The position numbers and the translations under genes are program-made. A model generated the notes under the pieces. The model saw only the letters and a list, made by a program, of their open reading frames with translations, was not told where the DNA came from and ran no database searches. Shown piece by piece: positions 38,125 to 50,016 of a stretch of 64,000 nt of DNA. The stretch's first letter is position 1; each line of letters starts with the position of its first letter. The DNA lies in the NCBI GenBank assembly GCA_014529385.2, contig CM043967.1, positions 83,706,278 through 83,770,277 on the forward strand, in the 5' to 3' direction. This DNA is from Adiantum capillus-veneris. Its lineage: Eukaryota > Streptophyta > Polypodiopsida > Polypodiales > Pteridaceae.

Positions 38125-38527
38125 CGTGTACACACACATATACTGTGCTTGGTGCAAGCCTTTGTAGCCATCTTGGCAGGTCATCGTTCAAGATAATAAA
38201 AGGAAGTACCTGATTAGAGGAAGGTACACTCTATCATGGGTCAAGAACATCACATTGATGTAGATGTGGGCCAACGTTAGTTTGAAAATCTTCTTGATTC
38301 CTTCAGGCTAGATTTTCCCTAACCCTGATACCTACATCCGACAATGTTTTGAGATACTTGGTCATGACTATCCATAGAGTTTCTTTTTGCACTACTGGCG
38401 ACTTTAGAGGGCTATGAAATTTGTGTTTTAAAGTGCTAGCGCCCCATGTGCACTTGGGGATGTAGGAAGGTTGTGGACTTTTGAAGTTTCTTTGGAGTGG
38501 AAAAAGGAATTTTAAAGGCTTGCCAAG

Positions 38528-39001
38528 GCTTGAACCCACAAAATGGATCCACCATGCTCAAGCATTAGCGACAAACTGTATGGCAAAAAGTATGATCGTT
38601 GGAATTTGATCATGTGAAGCTTGAATCCGCAAAATGGCTCCACCATAATCAAGCGCTAACGACAAATTGAATGGCAATAACTATACTCATTGGAATTTGA
38701 TCATGTGAACCTCCTCTTTGCAAAAAAGGTTAGAGGTTATTGTTGATGGCACGGAGGCATGACCCACAAGGGATGGCAAGAAATAGGTACACCTAGCTTT
38801 AAGATGAGGAGTATAGATCTCAGATCTTGCTTTGATTGGGATGTGATCAATGCAAATGCGATGTCGAACATTAGAGATTCACTCACAAAGGAAATCTCTC
38901 TAGCCATACAGACATTGAAAATGGCCAGTGGAATGTGGTCTATCCTCGCTAGAATGTTTGATCAAGATTCTACAATGCAAGCAGTCACCCTCCTTGGATA
39001 G
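38528..39001 (+). pseudogene. Copia gag 5' fragment, unit 2 copy
   Basis: Counterpart of 15089-15562, with the same 91-bp duplication and the frame FDWDVINANAMSNIRDS. Inactive fragment. Confidence 0.62.
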
Positions 39002-39933
39002 TTCAAGTTAAAATTTGGAAGTTCCATGTAGTCTTTTCTAATGAAGGCAAAGGTGAACCCGGGATGGATTGACATACTTTGTGTGTGCGTGGTCTAGTAG
39101 GCTGATCAACATGCCACACCGGGCATTCACCTCCACACACCGGTGTACCGTTCAAAGAGATATAATTCCATTTGTATGTACATATGATTGGTTGAAACAA
39201 GTCCTCCAATGGCTTCATATGATACAATCACAACAAAAACATGACAAAGTTCTTGTCTATACCTTAGTAGGGTGCCAATGACAAAACCTAGAAATGATGT
39301 TAAGTGATCGAGATCCTTGGATTGTCTCACGAGCCTATTCAATTGGGCATGTCCATATCTCCAACTTTTACCATCCAAAATTTTCCATGCATTGGCCCAA
39401 GTGTCCCCATATCTCCAACCTTTTACTAGCATGCTTTGACAAACGTCGCCCTATAGTTGCCTATGAAATTGTTGTCGATGCACGATAGGCCTTAGTTCTC
39501 CATTAGGGATAAGTGAGGCTCACGTAAATCTCAATGCATTTTATGTCTACAGAGAATCATTGTGTTGGTTTTTGAGAACATCTCTAATGCATGCACAAAT
39601 ACTTCAAAGGCTAGCACATGGGGAGCACTTCACAAGGCCAAGGTAGAGAGCGCTTTGTGCTACTACTAATGAATGGAGGCATTACAAGTGTAGGTCAAAT
39701 AAAGTGTGCTTATGCTTTCGACCATGTTATAGGGGAACCACTAAGTCTTTACCTCCCTTTTGAAACCTAGCTACCTCCTCCAATCACATTGTGTAGACGA
39801 GGGGACAGCGTACTTGGGGGCTCGAGGCTTCGAAATGCAAAGGAATTTTGAGGTTAGATGGAAAATCCATGGGTCCACGTGTCAAAGCGTCCTTGGAAAG
39901 TATTGGTAGGCTAGTGTCTGCCGAGCGACGACA

Positions 39934-40484
39934 ATGCATGTTCAATATGAGCCACTCGTGACTCCTCCAAAGGTCATCCGGAAGAGCGATGAGCCCACAA
40001 CTTACGGATTGGATGGCAGATCAGCTTGCCTAACGACGTTGTGGCCAATGAGCGCCGTGCCTCCGCAAGATCGAGAAGGGAGAGCTCAAGCTGCTCGACC
40101 TGGGGCCCTTTCTTCATTGATTGAGGTGCATGTGCAATATAATATTGGGTAGTGCAGGGTCAGGCGAGGCCTGCAGGGCCACGATTAGGCGCTGCCTGTC
40201 TGCTGCATGTTACTCACAATCGCGATACATGTCCATTGTCGATGGCCCAGCTGCCCTCGACGTCCAGGCAGCCATGGCCCACCATTACCGGCAATAGAAC
40301 TCCCCTTATCTGGCCAGGAGAGAGCGGCCACCTTGTCCTGATGTATAAATTAAGGGGCGCTATCCGCTGATCCCCGCAAGCAGCTGCGCAATCCTCGTCC
40401 TCAATTTGCTTCGGCTTACCCAAGCTTGCTATCATTAAGCAATTAGAATCTGCAGGTCAGTCAGGGTGGTGCGCTGCAAGCTGG
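39934..40484 (+). promoter_or_regulatory. Expansin promoter copy, unit 2, now without its gene
   Basis: Near-identical to 16515-17063. TATAAATTA at 40344-40352. It reads into 17 bases of expansin coding sequence and then into the 11.8-kb block. Confidence 0.7.
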
Positions 40485-40501
40485 GATGGCACCTGCTAAT
40501 T
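40485..40501 (+). pseudogene. Expansin pseudogene, 5' remnant
   Basis: ATG plus the first five codons and two bases (MAPAN), identical to the intact gene. Homology stops at 40501, and the rest of the gene resumes at about 52290. Confidence 0.9.
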
Positions 40502-40901
40502 TCTTTTAACACCTCATTTTGATGGCCCTATTCCACGTGCAACAAATAATTAGTTAGCGAATACAAACATGTTGGCATGCTTTTATTAACATTAGCTTAA
40601 CATTACCATGTAACCATTCAAGCAGCTTTTGTCTTGTTTTTGGTTGCAATCCCTTTCCTAGTCACGCAAAAAGTAACACATCCAGACTAAGCATATCTCA
40701 CACATTTAAAGAAAGGCAAATATCTCTTACCATCTTGCCAATATTAAACAAATAGATATATCAATCTTCCCTTGTATCATAAAAGTATGGACTTTCAATT
40801 TCCACCACATAGTCAAGCGGTTCAGCTACAACATTGCTCTAAAAGAGGACAAAAAACCAAAATCTAAATTTGTCATTTATAGATGTGGCAATAAAAAAAT
40901 C
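40502..40901. other. Start of the 11.8-kb replacement block, no gene recognised
   Basis: AT-rich and unique in the window. No terminal repeat or target duplication is visible at the junction with the expansin. Confidence 0.5.
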
Positions 40902-41777
40902 CTAACCACCAAAAAATGGGAAGCAACTTACATTGGAAATATTTGAATTTAGATTAGCGTTGAGACTCTCTTCTTGTGCGTAACATCTTTTCCTCGTAGC
41001 ATCAATAGGCATATTCTCGTCTTCATCGAGATGTGATGGCCATGAGGGGAGGTTATCTTTTTTAGAAGCATTTGTGCCTTTAGTCCTATTGTAATGTCTC
41101 CACCCAATTACCTTGGCATAAGCACCAGACACTTCCCAATGTATTATATTATCCTTGTCAAAGTATAATGGCTTTAGAGTATGCACTTTAGACATAATGA
41201 AGCTCTTAAGGGCCTCTCTTTTCTCCACATCTCTTCTCAAATTAATTTGAGAGAAATCCTCTAGTGCCATATTGTTGAATCCATTCTTGAACCAATCCTT
41301 TCGAATTAAGTCCATGCTATCACAATAAGACTTGTGTTGCACCTTGTGAAACTTTTGTAAGAATTATTTTCCTACAACCGGAAACAAGTGGCGAACTTCT
41401 TTCGGACGAAAAATTCTTTCGTAAGTGATTGGAGTGGCATGAGGATGCAGGGGAGAGGGTTCCGATGATGTTAATGCAAGATTGGATGCTATATTATGCT
41501 CAACACAGGAAATAACCAGTGAAGGATTTTGTTGAGAGAATCCATGGGAAATCTCTTGCCCTTTCAATAGGTTTCGACACCATCCCACTAGCATATGTCT
41601 ATGTGTCATAGAAACTACCCCCAATTCCAACCAACCCTCTGCTGTCATAAAAGCAAGGCATTTACCATTCACTTTTCCTACCCTAATGTTGTGGGAATAT
41701 TCTGTGGTATCACAAAAATTTTCCACAAAATGTATCACAGCTGGTACATCCCAATTCAAAAGGGTACTAGCATCCAT
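40902..41777 (-). pseudogene. SAM-domain-like protein, one in-frame stop
   Basis: A single minus-strand frame runs from an ATG at 41775-41777 to a stop at 40902, broken only by one TAA at about 41361. The first 65 residues (WDVPAVIHFVENF, GKVNGKCLAFMTAEGWLELG, RHMLVGWCRNLL) have the spacing and hydrophobic pattern of a sterile-alpha-motif domain: W start, IxGxxLLxLT-like centre, LGI-like turn, RxxLL helix. The second half has WHYNR-like aromatic and basic segments and an acidic HLDEDEN stretch that I do not recognise. SAM domains mediate protein or RNA contacts. It lies between the expansin remnant and a CACTA right end (45387) and is oriented as CACTA genes usually are from that end, so it may be element cargo. 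Function unknown. Confidence 0.55.
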
Positions 41778-42170
41778 ATTGGGTGTGCACCTAATGAACA
41801 AGAGAATGAAAAGACCATTTTCTTATGCCATGTTTTAAGGAAGCATTTTCTTTCTGCATGATGAACAAAAGAGAGAAGGTTACCAATTAATTGAGCTTGT
41901 CATCGTTTAATGGACAACACCAAGCGCCGTTGTCAAGCTTCAATCTTTAGAAGGATGAACAAAACAAAGAAGGTTGCCAATTAACCGAGCTTATCATCGC
42001 TTACTGGAGAACACCAAGGAGTTGTGAAGCTTCAATATTTAGAAGAAAGACAGGCGCTCTTGAAGCAAAACTAACGTTGCTTATATGCACCATGGGCATG
42101 GGCGCAGCTCGAGAATATAGCAGAGGTGCTCTTAAGAATGGAATTAGAAAAGGTGGAGAGGAGTGAATTA
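41778..42170. other. No recognised gene; about 75-bp imperfect repeat
   Basis: AAGAGAGAAGGTTACCAATTAA at about 41869 recurs as AACAAAGAAGGTTGCCAATTAA at about 41958, with related ACACCAAG sequence after each copy. No coding signal. Confidence 0.55.
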
Positions 42171-42181
42171 GAGCCAGGCCC

Positions 42182-42182
<1 letters not shown>

Positions 42183-42215
<33 letters not shown>

Positions 42216-42307
42216 CGCGCGAGCGCGCGCGCACACACACACACACAGACGAGGTTTTGCAGCACCTGCTGCAATATTGTCCAAAGACGTTAATTCCCTA
42301 CGCCTAG

Positions 42308-42354
<47 letters not shown>

Positions 42355-42380
42355 GCACACACACACACACACATGGGGTT
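42183..42380. repeat. Two CT-(GC)-AC compound microsatellites with a duplicated flank
   Basis: CT run, GCGCGAGCGCGC and AC run at 42183-42246, and CT then AC at 42311-42373. Each is followed by GGGGTTTTGTAGCACC-like sequence and GTCCAAYGACGTTAAT, so the whole 125-bp block is an imperfect duplication. Confidence 0.85.
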
Positions 42381-43266
42381 TTGTAGCACCGCTGCATTGT
42401 CCAATGACGTTAATAATTCCCTACTAGTATTCTCTCATGCAATGCACGGTAGGTGCTCTGGACTCTGTCCTTGGCGGCGCCCCACACACACACACAAAAT
42501 GCCCCAATTTATTGCACTTCAGAAACTGCTGCGCAGAGGAGCAGGCTGCAGATTTCTCTCTAGTCTCTTGCTTCAGATCACGGGCTCAAACTGCAGCCCA
42601 AGAGCTACCTAGCTAGTGCGGCCCCACAATCGAGACGGGCAGCCTGATCACTTTCAGCAGAAAACCAGATGGAGACCCGCATTGCCTTAGCCACAAAGGC
42701 GCCTGCGTATTGTGCGGTTTGAACCCGGAGCTACCCGCCCTCAATCACTTAGCTGATTGTTTCTCTGCCCTGTGCACAATGCGAATGTAATTAACAGTTA
42801 GTTGTGCGCATTGCGCCGCAGTTGGAGATTTTGTTGGGAAAGGCCTGATTAATGATAAAATATTAGTGGACATTGAGCCTGGAGGCAGTAGTACGTAGTA
42901 TTGCATGCAGGGTCTCACTCAGATTGATGCTATGTTCCCTACCTCTCTCTCACACACACGTGCTTAAATAAAGCTAATGGCAGGAGAGAAAAAGGCCAGA
43001 CTTTGGGCGCCATATTTACCGCTTTTTTTAGGTGCTCTTTTTTATGATTCCCTCTCTTTTTTGGTCGTGCTGGAGTTGGTGAGTGAGTTATTATTTTCGT
43101 AGTTTGTTGCTGAACGCCTTTTAAAGCTCCATTTGCCTCCCCCCCCCACCCCCCCAACAAAAACCAAACAATCCCTCTGTGTCTCTCTCTTCTCTAAGCG
43201 TGGACTCACACCGATAAAAGGGAGTTCGCTCTTCTCATGTGTTAGGCAACTAGAAAACAATTAGGG
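42381..43266. other. No recognised gene
   Basis: GC-mixed sequence with short microsatellites and a C run at about 43139-43155. No frame with family features. Confidence 0.5.
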
Positions 43267-43698
43267 AAAATTACCAAAATACCCCCCATATTTTGTCAAA
43301 AATTCCCAAAATGTCCTTCAAATTTTTTAAAATTCCCAAAATACCTCTAGATAGGAGACGAAACATCTCCAAAGACAAAAAATTTTGTAGCTTTTTATAA
43401 GAAGATTGATTGCATATCATTGTAAGATGTTAAAACTAGAATTTGAGCTGGTTATGCAGGCTTTTACGAATATTTGCTTCATTGTTTTTGAGAAAAAAAA
43501 ATGGCTTTTTTTCTAGCTAATTCATGAGAAATTATGTGTTCAGCGATCAAAAATGCATCTTAATTGTCAAAAGGAATAAACTCTAAAAAATCCAATGAAA
43601 TCCACCCAAAACAGACATAAGGGTATTTTGGGAATTTTGGAATTTTGAGGGGTATTTTTGAAATTTCCACAAATTAGAGGGGTATTTTGGTAATTTTT
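43267..43698. mobile_element. MITE-like foldback with long imperfect terminal inverted repeats
   Basis: The left end AAAATTACCAAAATACCCC and the right end GGGGTATTTTGGTAATTTTT are inverted copies. The complementarity continues inward for roughly 80-90 bp with mismatches (AATTCCCAAAATACC against GGTATTTTGGGAATT). Length 432 bp, no coding capacity. No clear target duplication. Confidence 0.7.
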
Positions 43699-43706
43699 GA
43701 AAAATT

Positions 43707-43957
43707 ATGTCGAACGAGAAGGCCATGAAATAGGTGGCACTAATTGGAAGGTCGTCACAAACTCACGCCATCAACGTCTCCAACATATGGCTACTATCTG
43801 CATATTGGAACATGGATAATGGACCCAAAGGTCGCATAAGCAACGAGGAAAAAATTATATATAGAGTTGAATGAGGAGGCCATGAAGAGGTGACACTGAT
43901 TGGAAGCTCTTCACACTCTCATGGCATCAACGTCTCCAACGTATGGCTACTATCTAC
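43707..43957. repeat. Diverged two-copy tandem repeat, 161-bp period
   Basis: GAGGCCATGAA...GGTGRCACTRATTGGAAG...CATCAACGTCTCCAAC...GGCTACTATCT occurs at about 43715 and 43876. Non-coding. Confidence 0.85.
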
Positions 43958-44080
43958 ACTAGCTTGCACGACCCGCCTACCGGCGGGTCTCGCTCGCTCT
44001 TACTATGACACAAATTAAATTAATTTAATGATACTTGTTTACATGATGTCAAATGCCGATTTATTCCACTTCATGTTGGG

Positions 44081-44082
<2 letters not shown>

Positions 44083-44160
<78 letters not shown>
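44083..44160. repeat. (GA)n followed by a poly-G tract
   Basis: GA dinucleotides to 44126, then about 34 consecutive G. A second GA run lies at 44244-44268. Confidence 0.97.
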
Positions 44161-44161
<1 letters not shown>

Positions 44162-44469
44162 ATATATCGTGCGAGTTATTGTGCATTTTCACTTATGCTT
44201 GCAAACATTTCATAGGGATTTTCCTTTCTCTCTCTACCTTCAAAGAGAGAGAGAGAGAGAGAGAGAGAGTACACAAAAGCACAAAATCATTTTTGGTTTG
44301 AAATCTCTCTCTTTATTGATCTAGCTTGCTCTCTCTCTCTCTCTCTCATTTGATTCACCAGTTTGTGTCTCAAAATTCCGCTCCAAAATAGAGAAAAATA
44401 GTGTAAAACCCAAAAAAACAATGTAATTTTTTTTAAAAATTATCTTGGCAAATTCAAGGAAAGGAATAC

Positions 44470-44740
44470 TGCGAGGTAGTCTTTAGGCAATGTCAAGAGC
44501 GCGTATGGCAAGCCGTATGTCAAACTGATAGAAGAAACGCCAAATACACAAGCTGTAAGTCAAATCCAGTTGCGTTTTTCTACGGAAAAATGCAAACGGA
44601 CTTTGGAAATGGCTTCTATCCACACCGAAACCATCCGTAGTTCATTAAGTAGTCTTAAAGCAATGTCAAGAGCGTGTATGGCAAGCCGTAGGTCAATGGG
44701 TTTGAATTAACGTCAACTACGCAAGCCGTAGGTAGCCATA
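44470..44740. repeat. Imperfect direct repeats, GCAATGTCAAGAGCG words
   Basis: GTAGTCTTTAGGCAATGTCAAG at 44476 recurs at 44649 with one-base changes, and GCAAGCCGTAGGT recurs further on. No coding frame. Confidence 0.78.
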
Positions 44741-44979
44741 GGATGTTGAAGAAACTATGGAACTAAAAGAGGCAAAGGGGTTTTGCCCGCTATATGCATT
44801 GCCATGTACACCTGGGAGTGCACGTATGTGTCTACCCATATAGGATTTGACCAATAAATACGAGATTTTGACCCGGTGGTCCTGATCTCCGTACACCTCT
44901 GGACCGAGGTGTATGGAGATTGGGCAAGACTAGAGAATGCGAGGTAGTTTACATTGTGAGGAGTATATATATTAAAACA

Positions 44980-45387
44980 ACATGGATAGCATGTAGGAGT
45001 GTATACATGGTTTTTTTTTTGAAAAGTTTATGTAAAACCAAAGGGAACTCTGCCGAAATTTCTGCGGGAGCACGGTTGATTTTGGTGCTGCTCGCTTTCT
45101 TGGGCAGAGGGCATGAAGTCTGGCTATGGTAGCTGTGTCCATCTTTTCATTGGGCATAGGCCAGGCTACCTGCCCTCTGCCAAAGAATTTTTTTTTATTG
45201 TTATGGTCGTCGATATACGCGTCGTTATACCTGTCTATACCAGTGTCGATATACGTGTCGCTAAGAAAGCCTTTCCACGCGTATATCGACGCTCTTTGCG
45301 ATAGTTTCACAGGGACGCATATATCGACGCGTATAGCGACGTTAAGTGTCGCTATATACATCGATAACCCCCTTTTTTGTTGTAGTG
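44980..45387. mobile_element. CACTA right end (element E1), left end not found
   Basis: Ends TTTTTTGTTGTAGTG at 45387, the inverse of CACTACAACAAAA, followed by TTA. Inside are dense CGTCGATATACGCGTCG and TAGCGACG subterminal motifs (45205-45365) and an inverted repeat GGCAGAGGGCA / TGCCCTCTGCC (about 45102 and 45170). The element body must lie to the left. No matching CACTACAAC end was seen between 40502 and 45000, so the left end is lost or diverged. It sits in what looks like an intron of the transposase starting at 45453. Confidence 0.72.
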
Positions 45388-45452
45388 TTATCAAGGAAGT
45401 ATTGCTAGATAATACATTAAGTATTAAAATCCCCATGTGTGTATCTTATCAG

Positions 45453-48400
45453 GTCTTATGGATGAAGCAACTGATCGAGATTTAAATGATGAAATCTTGA
45501 ATTCAATAATAGGATTTCAATCTATTTGTGATGAGCACCATGCTTCTGTGGATCTGCAAGATAAACTCCTCAGACACCTATTTGAAGCAATAGGTACATC
45601 AAAGGGAAAGCGCTCCACATCTGAAACGCAAAAGAAGCCTCTGGCTTCTCTCTTGATGCAAAAGTCGATGGATTGGGATGGGAAACTTAATGACACACAA
45701 GTCCCATGCAAGTGGTCGGACATAATCAAGCTTTACAAAGATATGGGGATGGTTCCACTTGAAGAGTGGAAGTTATGTCTTGGAGATGAGGCCAACTCAC
45801 ATCCTCCCCACTTAATGAAACCAAGCTTGGAGGATGAGCAGGACCACAAAGATGCACTAAAGTGTCATTGCCCAAATATGATTCTTCTAAGAGATTGTAC
45901 CATATGCTGTGAAAGATGTCCTTTGTGTAGCAGAGGTAGAAAGGACATAATGTCTTTTCACTTTGTCTCTTTGATAAGCCAGCTAAGACTCTTATGTAAG
46001 AGCGAAGAAATATGTTGGGATTTTCTTGCCATGTGGAGAGCAAGAGAAAGATGGCTAGGCAAAGCTAGTCATGAACATGCAGAGTTTATAGATGAGTTTT
46101 GGGATGGAGAGAAGACTCGACAACAATCTACCAAGATTTTTGGAATCCGGACAAGGAGTGGGAAGCACCTGTACTATGTGATAATCCTAGGTGTATGCAA
46201 GCACATAGAGCTTTTCAAAAGGAGCTAATGTGCAAGTCCTTGCAGAGAGGATGCATCGCTGACCAAGAAGAGTATACTTTTAGGTGCTCAAAGTGTGCAA
46301 AACAACTATGTGCTAGAAGGAATTGGGTCAAGGTAATCCTTTCCTCTCTCTTGATTCTCAGACATATGCTTTACTCTATGCTAACAGAAGCTTGTGTTAT
46401 AGGGAGATCCAAGAAATTTGGCTCTTCTTCTTCATTGGGATGGATTTCAAGATGCATCAACAACACAAAAGGATAGTGCTGTTGTGGAAATCGTTGTTTT
46501 AAATGGTGGCAAGAAGTCAATAGTTGGATCTATACCTATTCTTTTCTTGCCCTTGTCTAATGAGCAGCTTAAAAGAAAGCATGGCGACGTGTTTTCATCT
46601 TTTCTTCAACCATTAATGGATGAGCTTGAAACAGCTTTCTTGAATGGCTTTGATGTTGACTATGCTATGCCCAATACGGCCATTTGTGATGACCTTCAAG
46701 AGGTAAAAACAAGATTAAGATGCATGTTGATGGTGTGCGCGGGTGACCACCCTGCTCAGTGTAAACTTGGTCAAGTAAAAGATGGCGGAATGGCCTTTTG
46801 TAGGCGAGACAAGGCAAAAACAAAGTTTCAGCGAGATAGTAATGGCACACATCGCTATGTCTATTCAAACAATAGATATCAAGGCAGATATCCACCTGAG
46901 CGACGACATGTAGATGACTTGTGGGAAAGTATTAAAATGTCAAAACGATGTACAACAAAGGAGAAGATGGAAGAGACTTTAAGAGATGCAGGTTTAGCAG
47001 GTGAATCTGTGCTGTGGAAACTCTATCATCTTTATGGATTTGATATCTCTAAAGACCTTGCATATGATGTAATGCATGTGCTACCCTTAAATATCTTTCA
47101 AAAATACATAAAGAGATTGATGTCATCAGCTTCTACTCAAACTAAAAAGAAGATTGATCTTGCCGTCAAAGAAGTTACCAATTCTATTCCAAAGCCTATT
47201 TTGAATGCAGGTAGATGGCCAAAACATGCTACTATGCAATTCAAAATGTTCAAGGCAGAGGAATGTCAAAAATTTATTCAATGGTGCCTACCGCATGTCC
47301 TCAATGTGGTCGATGGTATTAGTGAAGAGGATAAACAACTTGGGATATTTTTAATTGACATCGCCCACATATTTTTTGATTGTAGCCGGCAAAAGGGTTG
47401 GACCCAAGAATACATTGATGTTTGTCGCTCCATATTCTTATCATGGCTTATTCTTTCTGAGGAGTATTATGCCAACTCTTCTCCTCTTGAACACGTGGCA
47501 GGTATGGTTAAGTGAAAAAGTAATTCGTTTTGGTTAAGATAAAAGAATTTCTATACCTATTCCTAAAAATGTTTTGTTTTTACTTGAAGGTAAGGGAGAG
47601 ATCCTAGATGATGTTTATCGACATGGATCTCATGATGGCACATGGTGTTTTTCGCATGAGAGAAATGTTTCCAATTATTTGAGCATTCACACCAACAACA
47701 AGTCTAATGAGATATCTTACAGCAAGTATCATAGTCGAGTTTTATGTACTGAAATACACAAACAACTCGATGTAGAGAAGGATGGTCTCACAAGTTGTGA
47801 AAGAGATATGGTTCTTATACATTCATGCTTGATCTTGCCTGAAAGTTTCGTTCATGGATCAAAAGATAAATGTTTCCCGATACATGAAAAATTTGCTTTT
47901 CATACATCTTCTTAGAAGAAGGCCAAAAATATTTGGAATGCTTGTCTTCGATTGGTGTCATGCCCATGTCAGAGCATGATTAAGAAGAAAGGAGTTCTTG
48001 TGGGATCAAAGAGACCAAAGCCAATGGACCTCGGCCTATTAGAGAAAAATGGGATGATAGAGTTTTGGTTGAGAAGAGATGGTTATGCATTTACCTTGGA
48101 TGAAATCCACGCAAATGCATACTTTTACCACAAGGCGTTTATGAATAATGTGAAGTACACTGTGGGGGAGTTTGTGGTCATCCAAGTGCCCAACACACAA
48201 GGAGATAACATCATTTTCAGGGGATGTTTAAAGAAAATATTTTCTCATGAACAAGACGGGGAAGTGAATGTCTTTATCATGGTGAATAGATTACTAGACA
48301 ACCTTGAGACACTCGATGGGATCTCTGGAATGTGTCTTATCCGCAAAAGCTTGAAGACAAATTGCGCTCTCATAGTTTTGCCTATTGATTGTTTGCAATG

Positions 48401-48692
48401 CAAATTTTTTTGGCTTAGTACAAGGTTGGATGAAGAAGAGATACTCTATGAAACTAGCGGCTCCAAAGTTTGCTCGAGATTAGTATGTCCATGAGAGGTG
48501 GGGTGTATCCCGCAATGGATTGAGGAGGGTGACTTTTTCCTTGCAAGACAGACTCAAGATTTGAATAGCAATGCATTTGTGAGAAGTGTGGATATGGACA
48601 ACAAAAGGGCACTTGTAGCATGGGAAGATGAGGAACATGGACAAGAGTGGGTGGATTGGAAACATATCTACAAGGTTATGCAAGGTATTTAA
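45453..48692 (+). pseudogene. Divergent tnp2-like CACTA transposase
   Basis: A plausible acceptor (TTATCAG) ends at 45452. The first exon holds KWSDIIKLYKDMG and a Cys cluster, CTICCERCPLCSRG. A frameshift at about 46110-46130 leads to FWNPDKEWEAPVLCDNPRC and FRCSKCAKQLC. An intron at about 46331-46402 (GTAATC...TATAG) precedes GDPRNLALLLHWDGFQD, the tnp2 RN-LxxDGF motif, then SIPILFLPLSNEQLKRK, PLMDELETAFLNGFDVDY, CMLMVCAGDHPAQ and AYDVMHVLPLNIFQKYI. DUF4218-like sequence follows: DIAHIFFDCSRQ, SWLILSEEYY and, after an intron at about 47501-47589, HDGTWCFSHERNVSNYL. At 47952-48692 two further frames continue with WLRRDGYAF and WIEEGDFFLARQTQ. The order matches CACTA transposases, but the sequence is far from the 240-2830 gene. 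It has frameshifts and stops, so it is probably inactive. Confidence 0.78.
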
Positions 48693-50016
48693 CTTATGTT
48701 CAGTAGAATACATCTATTTTACTTTGTTGTTTTTCTTTATTTTGTCGTGGAATCATGTTTATATTACTTCTCTCTCTTATGGTTGTTTGTAGATAATTCT
48801 ATGCATTGCAGTCCTAAGACGACTTGACTATGGATTGTTCGATCATCCAACGAAACTATTTTATTTTTGTTAGCTGGTGCATAATACTTGCACTAGCAGT
48901 TTTGTCAAACAATGATTTTGATATGTAAGCAAATATATGTTTCTTGTTGGACTTTGCCAAAAGCTTAGGTGACTTATTTACAGTTTAGTTTCACCAAGTT
49001 CCTGAGGTCGATGCAAGTATGTAAGAGATCAAAACAGGTATGTAAGAGATCAAAACAGTGACGCAATTAATGCATTTGGGCAAAATTGATAACTTGTGTG
49101 CTTTTTGTTAGTGGTGGGTTTTTCTCTGTTTTTGTTTTTGTTTCTTTTCTTCCTTTTTTATTTTGTGGGACAATGGTGGTAAATGAAAAGGCACGTATTG
49201 TTGTTGTCGTGCTAGCAAGACTGGTGGTGGGAGCAGCAGAAGAGGGTGCTTCGGTGGAGCTGAAGTATGGACAATGCTGTTCCCCATGACAGGGACAAGC
49301 CGCAAGAAGGCAGCAGGATTATGAGGGAGCTTAAACAGGATTGAAAGCAAAATGGAAAGGAATGAATGACTTGATTCATTCAAATGATTCGGCCATTATT
49401 CTATGCCTCTTGACATTGCCAGTAAAGGCATCCCCAGCAGTGTCTTGGGGTCTGTGGTCTCTTATGGATGCTTGTGGAGGGGATTCTAATCAACTTCATC
49501 ATTTACTTCATGTGCACCACCTGTTGCCTAGTGGCATGCTGTGGCTTTGGGAGCACGTATTTTTGCACAGAAACTTCATGGGTGTTAGCATGACGAGTCA
49601 GTGACTTAGGAACTTTAGGGAGAGTCAGTGGCACAGGGACTTTAGGGCCAGAATCCAGCATGCATGAAAGCCGTGAGATAGCCAAAAATGAAGATTAAGC
49701 CTGGAATGAGAGGAAGCTTACAGAATTCTAGACCTTGGAAACCTTGGAAGCTTGTTCTTGAAGGGATGCCAATGTTGTGTTCATTTCACATCAGATAAAG
49801 TCATCTGAAGGAGGGGGAAAAATTTAGTTTTGGAGCTACATTTTGAATGTTTTCCTTGTGCATAATTTCATAGTTTACTCGTCTAGTCCATGATTATGTA
49901 GATGATAAAGTTCTGTTTGTCAAGGGTTGGTTTTCTTGGCTAATTTTTGAGTCATCAGTCTTGCCAACAAGTCAGTCTGTTAAATTGCATGTCGGACGTC
50001 CATTGGATTTTTGTAG
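48693..50016. other. Downstream part of the transposon block, no gene recognised
   Basis: T-rich, with a GTATGTAAGAGATCAAAACAG direct repeat at about 49017-49057 and a GTCAGTGxCxxAGGxACTTTAGGG pair at about 49596-49646. The end (TTTTTGTAG) looks like a splice acceptor for the exon that follows. Confidence 0.5.
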
